Assembly (NCBI GenBank): GCA_032622095.1
Contig: CP136061.1
Location: 200,750,244 to 200,814,243, forward strand
Origin: Siphonodentalium dalli
Taxonomy: Eukaryota > Mollusca > Scaphopoda > Gadilida > Siphonodentaliidae
Direction: 5' to 3'
DNA length: 64,000 nt
Shown one piece after another: positions 20,797-32,524 of this stretch. The translations under genes and the position numbers were made by a program. The notes below the pieces were generated by a model. It saw only the letters and a program-made list of their open reading frames with translations, made no database searches and had not been told where the DNA came from. Every line of letters begins with the position of its first letter. Within the stretch, counting starts at the first letter, position 1.

Positions 20797-23735
20797 AACC
20801 CCTCGAATATAGAACCCCCTCACTTGTATAAGGCTATAGCATGCACTACTATATGAATCTGATTGTCTCAATTCATTTTGAAGCTCTAATTATAATTTTT
20901 CTTAGAAATGATTTTGGAAAAAAATTGCATGACATCAGAAACAAATCTGCATTCCGGGCTCGGGGACACCCACCCACCCGGTCCTTGTATCCTGTAATTG
21001 TTTCCGACCCCCCCCCTGGGTACGAGTTCATTACCTGCTTATTTTAGAATAAAATAATCACATTATGTAGCCATTTCATATTATAGGTCGATTATGTGCG
21101 TATTAGCGCGAGGATATGTTGGGTTATTTGTCTACTTAGACGATTCAACAACTGACTTATGATAAGTGTTTGAACAGCTCTATGATCTTGTTTGGGATTT
21201 TTCGATGAACTGGTGGTGGCACAAGAATAATCCACAAGGAGAGCTTCGGGGTGCTATGGTTCCGCGTAAAAGTGCGCTTATGCAACGAAACATTGCATTT
21301 TTCCTCAGTATTTTGATCCAACGAACGACTTATGGCCTATGTTTTAAACAGCTGGACGGGTACACATAACATTGTTTGTAATTTTCAACATATTTTCGTA
21401 CAAATGGGTTCACATTGGACCGAATTAATCACATAGGTTTATTTTGAACTTATTTGATTCTCAAATTATACTGTTGAAAGGCACTGGCCACAGTGAACAC
21501 CCAATAAAACGAATATACACCTAGTAAGTCGTGAGTTGGCTTATCGTGTTATTTTCCAACGTGTTCTCGTGAATACAAGCACACTACATACTTATTTTAT
21601 ATTTAAATAATTGAATATACGGCTGTTTTAATAACCAGCGTAATTAGGCCCATATAGAGCGTATTTCAGCTTTCAAATACTGCAAATATGAGCTTATTTT
21701 GCTGCAATTATAAAATAAGTGAGTGCGCATTGTGCTCATTTTTGCAAAAACAGCCTGCTCTCGTGAAAAGAAGCACAAAACGGCTTATTTTTAATGTTGC
21801 GTTTGGGTCCATGTAGAGCGTATATATTTGTGAAAAATGTGCTCTATATCCTGTCTATATGCGAGCATAAAACGTGGCGTTCAAAATAAGCATGATATGC
21901 TTATTTCAATACGAAGTAAGCCCATATTGGCACTATTTAATCTACTTTTTCATTGATACCACTTTTGATACCACTTTTGCACGGTCTTCATATAATGTAT
22001 TTATAATGTATTTACAGTGCGACCGGCCCCCCCCAAAAAAGGCCCCCATTCAACAGGTATAAGTTTAATATAGGCTTATTTCATAAACATTTTGTCCAGT
22101 ATCAACCTATGTGAATAGATAGGCCCAATTTGAATCTATTGGCACGAGGATTGGATTTTTAGATGGAACAAATGCAGCCCGTTCTACCGAAAACCCACAC
22201 TTTATCTGCTTATATAATTTGTCTTAGTTAGATAATCTGCTTAGCATCGCCTCATTTTGAGTCGATACAAACTGTAAACTGAAAATAAGAGCATTTTAGT
22301 CACATTATCGACTCAGAATGATTCGGTCAATCGAGTCTATGAAAACCAGTAGATTAAATAGTGTCAGTATGGGCTTATTTTTTTATTGAGATACGCACAT
22401 GCCGTTCCTATTTTGAACGCCGCGTTTACGCACATGCGTATTTATGTTCTCAAATATGTTCTAAATGGTCCTAAAACACATCAAAATAAGCCCGTATTCT
22501 GCTTTTTTCACAAGAACAGATGGAAAATCTCCAGAAAATAATCATAATACGGGCTCATATTTTATTGGCGAAATAAGCTGATATTGGAAATATTTGAATC
22601 TCAAATACGCTCTATATGGGCCTAATTACTCTGGTTATTAAAACATCCCTTCATGGGACTATTTAGCTTTTGAAATAAGCCAGCAGTGCTGGTATGTTCA
22701 CGGCAACACGCTGGAAAATAACATGAATAAGCCAACTCATGACTTAACAGATTTACGTTACTTATTTTGCATTTTCTCTGTGGCCCTTGCCATCCAACGG
22801 AATAAGTCCAATATAAACCTACGTAAATATTTAAGTTCATTGTGAACCTATATGAATATTTAGGTCCAATAGGAACATATTTGCAGGTGGATATGATGAA
22901 ATTTATAAACAATGTGGTGTATACCCGTCCAGCTGTTTAAAACACTGGGAGTAAGTCGTTCGTGGGGGTCAACATAGTACTTACAAATGAGAGTTTTCGT
23001 TGCTGAATCGCACTTTTTGTTAAAACCACAGCAGCCGCGAGGCTCTCCTTGTGGATTCCGCCACAAGTTCATCTACAATTACCAAACTATAGTCATATAT
23101 GCACATCTTCTGTTGGCATAGCCACTGCAAACACGGTTCTATCCTTGTGGATTTATCTTGTGCAGTCACTAGTCCATCTAAAAATTATAAAACTTTGAAA
23201 CATATCCTCGTGCAAATACGCACATAATCAACATATATATTGTGCAAATAGATTCATATTGGATTATTTTATTCTGAAATGAGCAGATAATGGACTCATC
23301 CGTTATTCCATTTCATGGCACGGGCGACAATGAAAGCACATATTTTAAACAACGTGCACCCGAAAAGCAGTGAGTTGGTTTATTTGTTTCACTGTCCTCA
23401 CATAAGGAACTTGTAATGAAGCCATGAGTCGATATTGTTACTAAAACGCTCTCATTTTCAGTTTATTATTGACTCAAAATGAGGCGAATCTAGGCAGATT
23501 ATCTAACTAAGACCAATTATATTATAAGCTGATAATGCAGGGAGGGGTCGGAAAAAAATTACAGGATACAAGGACCGGGTGGGTGGGTGTCCCCGAGCCC
23601 TTCTGATGTTATGCAATTTTTTACCAAAATAATTTCTAAAAAAAATTACAGCTTCAAAATGAATTGAAACAATCATATTCATATCGTAGTGCATGCTATA
23701 GCCTTATACACGTGAGGGGTCCTCTATATTTTAAT
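20797..23735. repeat. Large palindrome (inverted arms of ~1.2-1.4 kb)
   Basis: The left arm (~20797-21950) and right arm (~22345-23735) are inverted copies around an axis near 22145. Pairs include TTGTATCCTGTAATTGTTTC with its complement at ~23555; TAATCCACAAGGAGAGC with ~23042; ACCAGCGTAATTAGGCCCAT with ~22615-22640; GGCACTATTTAATCTAC with ~22347. The arms are diverged by many substitutions and small indels. A ~100-bp block near 22200-22300 (GCCTCATTTTGAGTCGATA) is additionally repeated inverted near 23420-23515. Frames inside are short, and none resembles a known protein. Confidence 0.85.
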
Positions 23736-24345
23736 TTTTGTCCACAATTTCTCCCTTTAACAGTTGAAACCATGGGGTGGTTCCGGTTTTGGTCGAGGAA
23801 AAAAATTGCAAAATGAAAATAAATCCATTCTCATCTTTTCTCATAGCTTATCATGGCTTTTTTTTTTACTTATTATACATAGAGGATACATGCGTGTTTT
23901 GAGTGAATACCGAAAGTATCTCATGAGTGGTCACAGTGAGATACTGGAATCATCACGAGTGGCCTTTGCCCGGAATGCAGATTTTTTTTCTGATATCATG
24001 CAATTTTTTTCCAAAATCATTTCTAAGACAAATTACAGTTTAAAAATAAATTGAAACAATCATATTAATATAGTAATGCATGCTATAGCCTTATACAAGT
24101 GAGGGGCTCTATATTTAAAATTTTTATCCACAATTTCTCCCTTTAACAGTTGAAACCATGAGGTGGGTCCGGTTTTGGTCGAGGAAAAAAATTGCAATGA
24201 AAAAAAATAAATTCTTATCTTTTCTCATAGTTTATCATGGCTTTTAAAACTTATTATACATAGCGGATACATGCGTGTTTTGAGTGAATACCGGAAGTAT
24301 CTCATGAGTGGTCACAGTCAGATACTGGAATCATCATGAGTGGCC
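23690..24345. repeat. Tandem duplication, ~360-bp unit
   Basis: AGCCTTATACxxGTGAGGGG, CACAATTTCTCCCTTTAACAG, GGTTTTGGTCGAGGAAAAAA and TGAGTGGTCACAGT occur in the same order near 23700-23940 and 24085-24320. The first unit overlaps the end of the palindrome's right arm. Confidence 0.85.
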
Positions 24346-24421
24346 TTTAGGCCACGAGTGATGATTCCAGTATCTCACTGTGACCACGAATGAGGTAATT
24401 CCGGTATTCACTCAAAACACG
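24274..24421. repeat. Long hairpin (foldback)
   Basis: The arm CGTGTTTTGAGTGAATACC at 24274 pairs with GGTATTCACTCAAAACACG at 24403-24421. The centre is GGCCTTTAGGCC at ~24345-24355. The arm also carries AGATACTGGAATCATCA and its complement. Confidence 0.92.
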
Positions 24422-24658
24422 AAGGTTTTCTTTTTATTATATGCGCTATTTACTAAAATAGATCAAGGAATTAATTCAAAATCGAACTGATTCTGATTCA
24501 CATCGGCAATACAATTTATACTCGTACAGTATCACACAAAGTTAACCTTCCTCCCAGTGGCCAATTTTCGAGTGTGTGGACTTCCACGCGATGTCAAAGC
24601 GGTGTGAAACATTTCGGTATGGTAATAACATAGAAATGGATAATAATCTTGGTCAAAG

Positions 24659-25189
24659 CAGGGGGGGGGGGGGGGTGAAAAAAAAAATTCCGGCACGTAT
24701 CCGGGGTGGGTGGGTGGTCAAAGCCACCAACAAGCAATTTTTTCCGCAACTAAAAAAAACATTTCCTGCTTGTTTTTTAGTGTTTTGGCAATGAGTTGGG
24801 CTTCAAACCCACTTTGAATGAGAGAAATAATGTAATTCTAACTGTAAACTGACTGCAGGCAGTTATCGTGTTGTATTTTGTTGCAAATTTTGAAATCCAA
24901 GATGGCCACTGGCAGCCATGTTTTTTTGGCCGAATGACCTCAAAATGACTCATTCCTATTTACATGTCCATGTTAACATCCATGATAAATAGTATGCACA
25001 GAAATTCATATACAGCTGTTTACAGTGAATTTTAGTGTTAAAAGGGGGGGTGGGTGTCAAAAAATGGTCGGAAAAAACTGCCGAAAACGGAAAAAAATTT
25101 GGCGGTGGGCGTGGGTGGGTACAAAAAATGATCGAAATGGAAAAAATGCCATACGTGCCTGAATTCTTTTTCCGACCCCCCCCCCCCTG
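24659..25189. mobile_element. CAGGGGG...CCCCCTG element with 7-bp target duplication, copy 2
   Basis: Starts CAGGGGGGGG and ends CCCCCCCCCCCCTG, flanked by the perfect 7-bp repeat GTCAAAG (24652-24658 and 25190-25196). Interior blocks are nearly identical to 9730-10279, including AAGATGGCCACTGGCAGCC. It has a different target sequence, so it is an independent insertion of the same family. Confidence 0.88.
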
Positions 25190-25199
25190 GTCAAAGTCC

Positions 25200-25395
25200 C
25201 GAATCGAGAAGTATATATTTACAATTGAGCGTAGTTCAGACGACGTTTTCTATGGAATGGTAATGTCGATTTGGTTGAGATTTTCGGCGATGTTAGTAGT
25301 ATTCTACATTACTCCAGTTGACGTAGCACCTGAATACTAACTTATCAGTCTCACGTACCCGAACAAGTCCATAATAGTTCTTTAATATATGTAAT
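25200..25395 (-). repeat. Dispersed repeat C, copy 3
   Basis: Contains CCCGAATCGAGAAGTATATA, ATTGAGCGTAGTTCAGACGA and GTAGCACCTGAATACTAAC as in copy 1. It begins directly after the target duplication of the CAGGGG element. Confidence 0.7.
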
Positions 25396-26133
25396 AAGCG
25401 AACACAGCAACACCTTGCCCTGATCAATCACACGCATGGTCTAACAAAGTTTGTGTAATTTAGTTTATTATGTTTGACAAGTTCCACTATAACCAAAGAA
25501 TTATATCACATAATAAGTGATTTGGTTCTCCGGTTATTTTATCAACACAAATATCTAAACGCAAATGGATAACAACACGCATGTCAAAAATCAGTCAAAT
25601 CAAAAACACAAGTTCTAATTGGCTGCCATTTTGTTGACTAGCATGCAAAAATCGACAACAAACTACCGCTCTAAATCTAAGTTCTGTGACTTCTGTCAAT
25701 AAGTTTATAGTGAGGGAATTCTTCTCAAAGCATATAGGACATTTTACTTTGGAGGAATCAAATTCGCCATTTTTACACGAAACAACCAGCGCAAGTATAG
25801 AAAACCACAAACTGGCACCCAGTCGGTGACAAATTCAGAAAAGAAGCATGACTGATGCATTGCAGGTAGAGATTGATTGATTAGATTATGCATGTGTATC
25901 GTATATAGTTTAATAATATGATGAGCTGTTTTTAAAGTGTTATTCAGTTGAATGCATGTATTATATATTGTATCACAACGAACATCGTATAAAGACATAT
26001 TACTACGAGATGAGAGGGGGTGTCACTAGCTCTCGAAATGTTTCTCTTTGTCTCGCTATTACTAAAATATTTCTATAATAATTGTTATACAATTCTGGTT
26101 GTTTTATATTAATTTCTAAATCAATTAGTTTAA

Positions 26134-26604
26134 AGATACGGGCGGCGTTGGCGGTGGGTATGCTGTTAAAATATTCACATCCGTCAAAAACCACCATAAA
26201 CAGTAAGAATAGTAAAATATAGACAGACCTTGTTCTTATACCAATCAGAAATATGGCACAAACAGTATGTTATTGTCAAATGTTTTCCTTTGTTATGTAA
26301 ACAAAAGCAAAAATTGGTTACAGAAACTGGCTTTTGTTTAGATCCGGATATAATAAAGAGCGTTTATATCATTTGTGTGTAATTAACCAATAGAATTGCG
26401 CTGTGTTATGTAAACAGAAGCAAAACTTCTGTAACACGATCATGCTCTCGTTTACGTACACCATCGTATGTCTTGTCGACAATATACTATTTACGCGCTA
26501 TTATGTTCGGCATATGAACAAAACTATATATATTTCAATATTCCTTCTGTTGATGCCGATTTGAACAAATATGAATAATTCTGCAACGAACGCCGCCCGT
26601 GCAT
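26134..26604. mobile_element. TTAA-flanked piggyBac-like MITE, copy 3
   Basis: TTAA lies at 26130-26133 and 26605-26608. The TIRs are AGATACGGGCGGCGTTGGC and, reversed from the right end, ATGCACGGGCGGCGTTCGT. At 471 bp it is the best-preserved complete copy. It contains the ACATCCGTCAAAAACCACC block and the AATAAAGAGCGTTTA block of the family. No ORF. Confidence 0.9.
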
Positions 26605-27075
26605 TTAATACATTTTAAAGTTTAAACGATTAAATGTTCATAAAGACTATCCGAGAGACTCTTCTCGTCTTTCGTGGATAATTGATCTCGTTTTGATTAT
26701 ATGACTCTTTTTTCTCAGCAAACAGAGATTACGGGTATAAAGTGTTCTCAATCATTCTGGAAAGTTTGAATTTGAACTCACTGAAGTGCTATATATCTGC
26801 ATGTGTGATATATTGTATCGATCTCCCGGAATATCGATTTTATGGTAAGTTGATCGGGATTAAATTTGGTTGTGTCACGTGATACTTAATAATCATTAGT
26901 AATAGGTATATTATTGTTCGTCTGCCAAATGCGCCGTAATTTCCTGTACTGCTCTGAATTAATTTACTGCGGAGTTTATAAACCTTAATTCAAACTATAT
27001 GTCGGCAAATCTATAATAACTACACAGACATAAATTACATGCGTCTATCTAGGTGGTAACGCAGGCGATTAGTAC

Positions 27076-27424
27076 AATTCAATTCAATTCAATTTATTAG
27101 ATACTCTCATTGTAGAACAAGACATATTGAGAAGAAATGTGTTAGTGCATGCAATTCGCAATGCTATGTATGAATATATTGGGAATTAAACGGGTTGTTA
27201 AGTTGTTAAACCTCATGAGTGGTTTATCTCACGCTGGGCCTTTTTGATAAATATTTATATTTTTGTCATAGCTTTCGTACCGCTAAAGTTAAATAGTTCA
27301 TGAAGTTTTATTACGTTACATGTAGGTCGACTGTAATAGTACGGTTTGATATATTTCAATCTCAGATCTCTTAGCTGCGGGCATATAAGAATGGTGTGGT
27401 GTTCGTCTCCTAGAGCTTCCATAC
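27076..27424 (-). pseudogene. Non-LTR retrotransposon 3' end inserted in copy B2
   Basis: On the minus strand the frame reads GDEHHTILICPQLRDLRLKY and then CNVIKLHELFN, the H-x4-C half and following segment of an ORF2 C-terminal knuckle. A stop (at AAAATATAA) and a short 3'UTR follow. The tail is AATAAATTGAATTGAATTG, a pentanucleotide repeat tail. Copy B1 reads GATTAGTACATGTATGG without a break (near 7410), so this is an insertion after the duplication. The target duplication is no longer than a few bases (TAC). Confidence 0.8.
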
Positions 27425-27885
27425 ATGTATGGTGTATAATCTCTGTTACTAAGAGGTCGTTTCAATTTGTGCTAGGCTGACAAAATAGCATTTTGTAACT
27501 TCTATGCTTAATGTCGGTTTTCATGGTTGAAAAATGAAAACTTAGATAGTCTGTTTATAGAATTCAGATCGTGCTATTGATTAAAAGGTATAATTTAAAA
27601 TGAGAAGTTAAAATTATGAGTATGCAACATCGTTATCGTTGTAATCACAGTTGATCGGTATTAAATTTGGTTGTGTACACTTGATACATAATAATCATTA
27701 GTAATAGCTATACGGTTTTATTGGCCATTGTTGTGTGTCTACAGGGAAGGGCAATTTTGAAAGCTATGATATGTCGTTTCTTCGAGGCTATTACGTCGTT
27801 GACATCGTCCGTCATATCTCAGTAAAAACTGGTAGAGAATGATTCATAGAGTGTGCATGACAATAGTATGTGTATATTACATAGT

Positions 27886-28226
27886 TCAATTATAATATGA
27901 TGTCTTCTCTTGATATTGTTGTTCTCTCGGTGTTTCGTCTCTAGTCGTAGTCTGTTCGTATGATGGTGGGGGAGCATTTGCTTTCATTGGGTCCTGGTAT
28001 TCCATGTGTCCTGGGTGCGGCTGAGGTTGGTAACCTGCTTGTTGGGGCAGGTATCCTGCTTGCTGAGGCTGGTACACTGCTTGCTGAGGCTGGTACCCGG
28101 CTGTTTGTGATCCTGGCTGCACTGCAACATTGTGGGTAGGGTAGCTTCCTCCATACTGTTGTGTCGTGATTGTCGCCACTGCAGGTCCCTGTGGTGATCC
28201 CAGTACCTGACCTGGTTGTCTGCCAC
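27886..28226 (-). CDS. Shisa-like membrane protein, terminal coding exon (cytoplasmic tail)
   Basis: The acceptor, ending CATTGTAG (AG at 28227-28228), opens a 112-codon frame in phase 1 that ends at TGA, 27886-27888. The tail reads RGRQPGQVLGSPQGPAV, TITTQQYGG, then four YQPQQAG-type heptads, a GHMEYQD acidic patch, a PPPSY segment (PPxY, a WW-domain ligand such as Nedd4-family ligases bind) and the end EKTSYYN. Proline/glutamine/tyrosine-rich tails with PPxY are typical of Shisa and related cysteine/tyrosine-rich single-pass proteins. The phase fits the transmembrane exon at 29133-29206 exactly: the split codon is C|GT, giving Arg. The exon is duplicated at 7944-8266. Confidence 0.7.
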
Positions 28227-28810
28227 CTACAATGTCAAAAGGACTTGTCACATTTCAACCTCAAAATATGTGTAGGTTTAGAGATTGCGACCAAAAATAT
28301 ATAAAATGCATATACAGTATCATGTTGTATCAATGTCCAGATTTGATCGTGGCTATATATTAAATCACTGCCATATGATTATAAAATTCACTCAATGTTC
28401 ACTAAAATGGATAATAATCTAGCATTTAATAGTGTGGCCTTACCACTATGCCTTGTACTATCGTCTCATGTAAGCAGCTAACAAATTGGTTTAGATACAT
28501 GTAATATGCGGGGATACATGTGTCAGCCCCCCCCCCCCCCCACCCACACCAATCACAAATAGCTTCGCCAATAAAGTAGAAAGAAAAGGTCAGGTTACTA
28601 CGCATTTGACCGGTGGATCAATGATCGAAATTCGGCAGCAACACTAAGTTTCAAATTCACGGCAGTAAAAATACATTTTAATAATAGATTTTCTTCTCAA
28701 AGCAGATATACACGATTCGCGAATGAACATTGATTCTGAGCTGCCGTCTACCATTGTCGTTGTGACCTTTCTGACTGTTTTCGCACGCGTCCAATGCCAA
28801 TTGTTGAATG

Positions 28811-29132
28811 GTCTTATTCTTGGTCAAAAACTGCGAAAAAATACTCTTTGCTCAAATAAACTTTGCTTTGCTGTCACTGTGCGGTTATAGTGGTATGTGT
28901 GTTATTCATCTTACCAACTGTTCTACTCAGTTCCGATGTTCACAAGGATAATTTAATACGTTCAATACTAAGTGCTCATATGCGATTAGTCTCCTTATGA
29001 ACTGTTAAGAAAATAACTTAAATAAGTTCAACAAACGATCATATATTTCCCAACAACGAATATGAATATTTCTGCTCTTGTATTATCTGTTTTTATAATA
29101 ACTGAACTGGGTTAACTAAGAATAATACTCAC
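28811..29132. other. Intron of the Shisa-like gene, nothing else seen
   Basis: Lies between the transmembrane exon and the terminal exon on the minus strand. A 15-bp C run near 28527 is in the duplicated part. Confidence 0.45.
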
Positions 29133-29206
29133 GTCTGCAACAACAGCATACGATGGTGACGATTACCACAATCACGCCAATGCAGGCAGTGACAGGCCAC
29201 CATAAT
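29133..29206 (-). CDS. Shisa-like membrane protein, transmembrane exon
   Basis: A 74-nt exon on the minus strand, bounded by an acceptor (TTATTCCACAG, AG at 29207-29208) and a strong donor GTGAGT (29127-29132). In the only open frame it encodes LWWPVTACIG, then VIVVIVTIV, then CCCCR: a single hydrophobic membrane span followed at once by a cysteine cluster, likely palmitoylated. It enters in phase 2 and leaves with one base (C), which completes CGT (Arg) with the first two bases of the exon ending at 28226. A short exon holding the membrane span plus CC-type juxtamembrane cysteines is characteristic of Shisa-like genes. It is too short for ORF finders, and the call rests on splice sites, phase and composition. 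Confidence 0.7.
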
Positions 29207-29331
29207 CTGTGGAATAATAAATTAAACTTACAGTTCATCATCATATCATTTTAACATAAACAAGTCATCCGGCTTTTGGTCCCGATACATGTACATGTGT
29301 ATTGTTAACAGTTTGCACTCGTTTGTCGTGC

Positions 29332-29375
29332 CGCGAGGTAAAACTCGAACCTCCGGTTCTCGTTTTACCATCGCG
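29332..29375. repeat. Small imperfect hairpin
   Basis: CGCGAGGTAAAACTCGAACC pairs with GGTTCTCGTTTTACCATCGCG across TCC. The T-arm-like word GGTTCGAG on the minus strand resembles a tRNA or tRNA-SINE, but no cloverleaf or box A can be built. Confidence 0.7.
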
Positions 29376-30606
29376 TCACAACAAACTCGTGCAATAACGT
29401 TAACCAGTTCACACACTTGTGTCGTTCTATCATTATATGGACTGTGTTTCGAAAGCATCCACACCTACATGTATATATGTTATGTATATGTAATGTTGTT
29501 ATTATTTGGTTATTATACTGAGTATTTTATAAATTTTTTGAAATATATAATATGCGCATTTCATCATGGAAATTCCCTTTCATTTTATCTGAGTCAATTA
29601 AACACAAAATCGGACATCAACTCCCAATATCCCCGGCGAAATTCGACATCACCACAAATTCCTGGTGACAATTATGATAAGAACTGTAGTGATGTTGAGG
29701 ATTATGACACCAACCGGAACACATATAGGAAACAACAGGTGCCGGATGAACTATTTTAAGTTGGCTGCTGGTTGGGCAGGTGATAAAAAGTTGACAATGT
29801 GATAAACCGAACCACGACAATTATTAATGAACAGATGAGTATTTGGAAAAAACAATAATTGCCTTCACAATTCACAATGGTCTCATGCGTGTCTTATTTC
29901 CAGTTAAGTGACAGAAGTGACGTTCTATCTCATTGTTCAGACAGTGTTAATTAGGTATCACGCATGCGTACACTGGTTTTTTTTACTTTAAACATATTTT
30001 ATTTGTATATCGAATAATACAAAATGGATTGGGGACAAGTTACAGAACTTACTTTGCCCCTCTCCCTGTTTACAATAATATTATTCATACAAAATGGTGA
30101 AGGAAAGATTCAAAATCATATATATGTTAAACATATTTACATTTATAAATGAGTGGGTTCGGTGTTTGTAAATTGGAATTGTATAGACATGTGATCATCC
30201 GTCACTGCGCGGTTTCAGTTCTTTATTTATCATGTTATTGTTGACATCGAAGCTATTGTGAAATACTCTGGTACGTACGGTATATCATCTCATGTAGATG
30301 TACATGTATTTGTTTCAAAACTATCAGAACACTGTCAACTGGATTGTCAAGTTGAAAAAAAACTGGCAGCAGTGTCAACATTCTAATAGTAATAGTTATT
30401 ATAGTAATAGCTGCTACGTTGTTGTTATTATTATTATTCTCACTAGTGGTTGACATCGAAGCTCATGTGAATTACTCTAGCAGGTGTACCTGTATCCTGT
30501 TGTGTCAGTAATTGTATCTGTGTTTTGATAGTCACAGCACTGTCATAGCCGACAGCTCGAAATGGCGATCGAAGACAACCCAGTTGTCACAATTTAGTGG
30601 AAAATA
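29376..30606. other. Intronic region; two weak coding-like patches
   Basis: Within the large intron of the minus-strand gene. The plus-strand frame ending at 29759 and the minus-strand frame over the same DNA are both discussed as unproven exon candidates. A 37-bp word (TTGACATCGAAGCT...TACTCT) occurs near 30241 and 30449 in direct orientation. Confidence 0.35.
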
Positions 30607-31386
30607 TCAATGCTTAAGCCGGTTTTCGAAGATTTGGAACTTGTCCGTTCACATAGGAATCGAAATCAGACAGTTTTAACATTAGTCTACAACTTTATAT
30701 ATCACATTTTCCCATAAAAACAATTGTGTTTTCAGCGTGGCGATGACACGGAGAAAGAAATTCGTGAGCGATAAAAGTAACCGCTCATGACATGAAAATA
30801 ACGTAATTACGGACGTAAGACAAGACGGATTTGTGCATTGCACAGAATGAATATATCACATCATTGCACTGAATACAAACAAATAATAATAAATAATAAA
30901 TATCAGTAGAGTCAGATTGAGTCATACTGTATGGAGTCACTGCCGTATATAATTACGGTCACTGATAAATATATTGTTGAATTTTGACGGCATGAACTTG
31001 GAAACACGTATATTTTTAACCTTGAGGCGGGCGCATAAAACAACGGTGATTCACTCTACAATTGATGAAACGGTATGGGTACAACGGTCCGATAGCGTCA
31101 AACCGACAGTATTTTCTAAGAGTGTGGCTTCTTATTTTATTTAAGAATATCTTCTGCGCCTTGTGATAAAATTTTAACTGCCACCCATCACGTTTAATGC
31201 GTTTATGAATCGAAACAAAATGATATTTTCTTTGTTTCGCTTCGAAATCTACATCATATGCCGGAAATTAAATAAATTTACGACATCGCGATTTCTAAAT
31301 TAATCGGTACGAAATGTTCAATAGTTCTTGATTATATTCAATTATATTGGACATGCGGCGGAAAAGTTACGATGCTAATTTTAGCT

Positions 31387-31468
31387 ATTGGGCGGGGTTT
31401 ACTGGAATCGCGCTGGCTGAAGGAATTCCCCTTGCCTTGGGGATTCCATGCGTCTATCGCCCGATTGG
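31387..31468. promoter_or_regulatory. GC-rich patch with CCAAT, GC-box and kappaB-like words (unit 1)
   Basis: In AT-rich surroundings this block has ATTGGGCGGGG at 31387-31397 (inverted CCAAT fused to a GC box), GGAATTCCCC at 31422-31431 and GGGGATTCC at 31439-31447 (an inverted kappaB-like pair around TTGCCT), and a second ATTGG at 31464-31468. It could be an intronic promoter or enhancer. The evidence is word matches only. Confidence 0.25.
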
Positions 31469-32442
31469 TTACATCGCTTTACTGATTATGTTGCGATTGA
31501 CTAGCTGTTACGTATTATATGCTTGTAGTAATGGGGAACCCTACCCAATTTCGCTAGACTAAGTACATGAAGCGTCTGTGTATGATTTTAATCAGAACTA
31601 GACTCAATTAATCCTGGTCATTTTGACTGACACAATTTTAGTCTAATTGCTTTATTAGTATCAATGCTTAAGCCGGTTTTTGAAGATTTGGAACTTGTCC
31701 GTTCACATAGGAATCGAAATCAGACAGTTTTAACATTAGTCTACAACTTTATATATCACATTTTCCCCAAAAAAAACAATTGTGTTTTCAGCGTGGCGAT
31801 GACACGGAGAAAGAAATTCGTGAGCGATAAAAGTAACCGCTCATGACATGAAAATAACGTAATTACGGACGTAAGACAAGACGGATTTGTGCATTGCACA
31901 GAATGAATATATCACATCATTGCACTGAATACAAACAAATAATAATAAATAATAAATATCAGTAGAGTCAGATTGAGTCATACTGTATGGAGTCACTGCC
32001 GTATATAATTACGGTCACTGATAAATATATTGTTGAATTTTGACGGCATGAACTTGGAAACACGCATATTTTTAACCTTGAGGCGGGCGCATAAAACAAC
32101 GGTGATTCACTCTACAATTGATGAAACGGTATGGGTACAACAGTCCGATAGCGTCAAACCGACAGTATTTTCTAAGAGTGTGGCTTCTTATTCTATTTAA
32201 GAATATCTTCTGCGCCTTGTGATAAAATTTTAACTGCCACCCATCACGTTTAATGCGTTTATGAATCGAAACAAAATGACATTTTCTTTGTTTCGCTTCG
32301 AAATCTACATCATATGCCGGAAATGAAATAACTTTACGACATCGCGACTTCTAAATTAATCGGTACGAAATGTTCAATAGTTCTTGATTATATTCAATTA
32401 TATTGGACATGCGGCGGAAAAGTTACGACGCTAATGTTAGCT

Positions 32443-32524
32443 ATTGGGCGGGGTTTACTGGAATCGCGCTGGCTGAAGGAATTCCCCTTGCCTTGGGGAT
32501 TCCATGCGTCTATCGCCCGATTGG
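32443..32524. promoter_or_regulatory. GC-rich patch with CCAAT, GC-box and kappaB-like words (unit 2)
   Basis: The same block in the second unit of the tandem duplication, with all four words unchanged. Confidence 0.25.

Larger units (their letters stand above)
24523..28810. repeat. Segmental duplication, copy B2
   Basis: Counterpart of 5838-10930. Specific to this copy are the CAGGGG element at 24659-25189, the TTAA element at 26134-26604 and a LINE tail at 27076-27424. The last is absent from B1 (near 7410), where the sequence reads straight through. Confidence 0.85.

Noticed and set aside
29246-29464. Minus-strand 72-codon frame with a tRNA-like GGTTCGAG word
   Set aside because: The DNA is a small hairpin; no cloverleaf, box A or splice logic could be built, and the frame crosses non-conserved AT-rich DNA.
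31347-31562. Hydrophobic 71-codon plus-strand frame repeated at 32403-32657
   Set aside because: Its length differs between near-identical copies by a single base change creating a stop, and no family is recognised; the GC-rich patch explains the openness.
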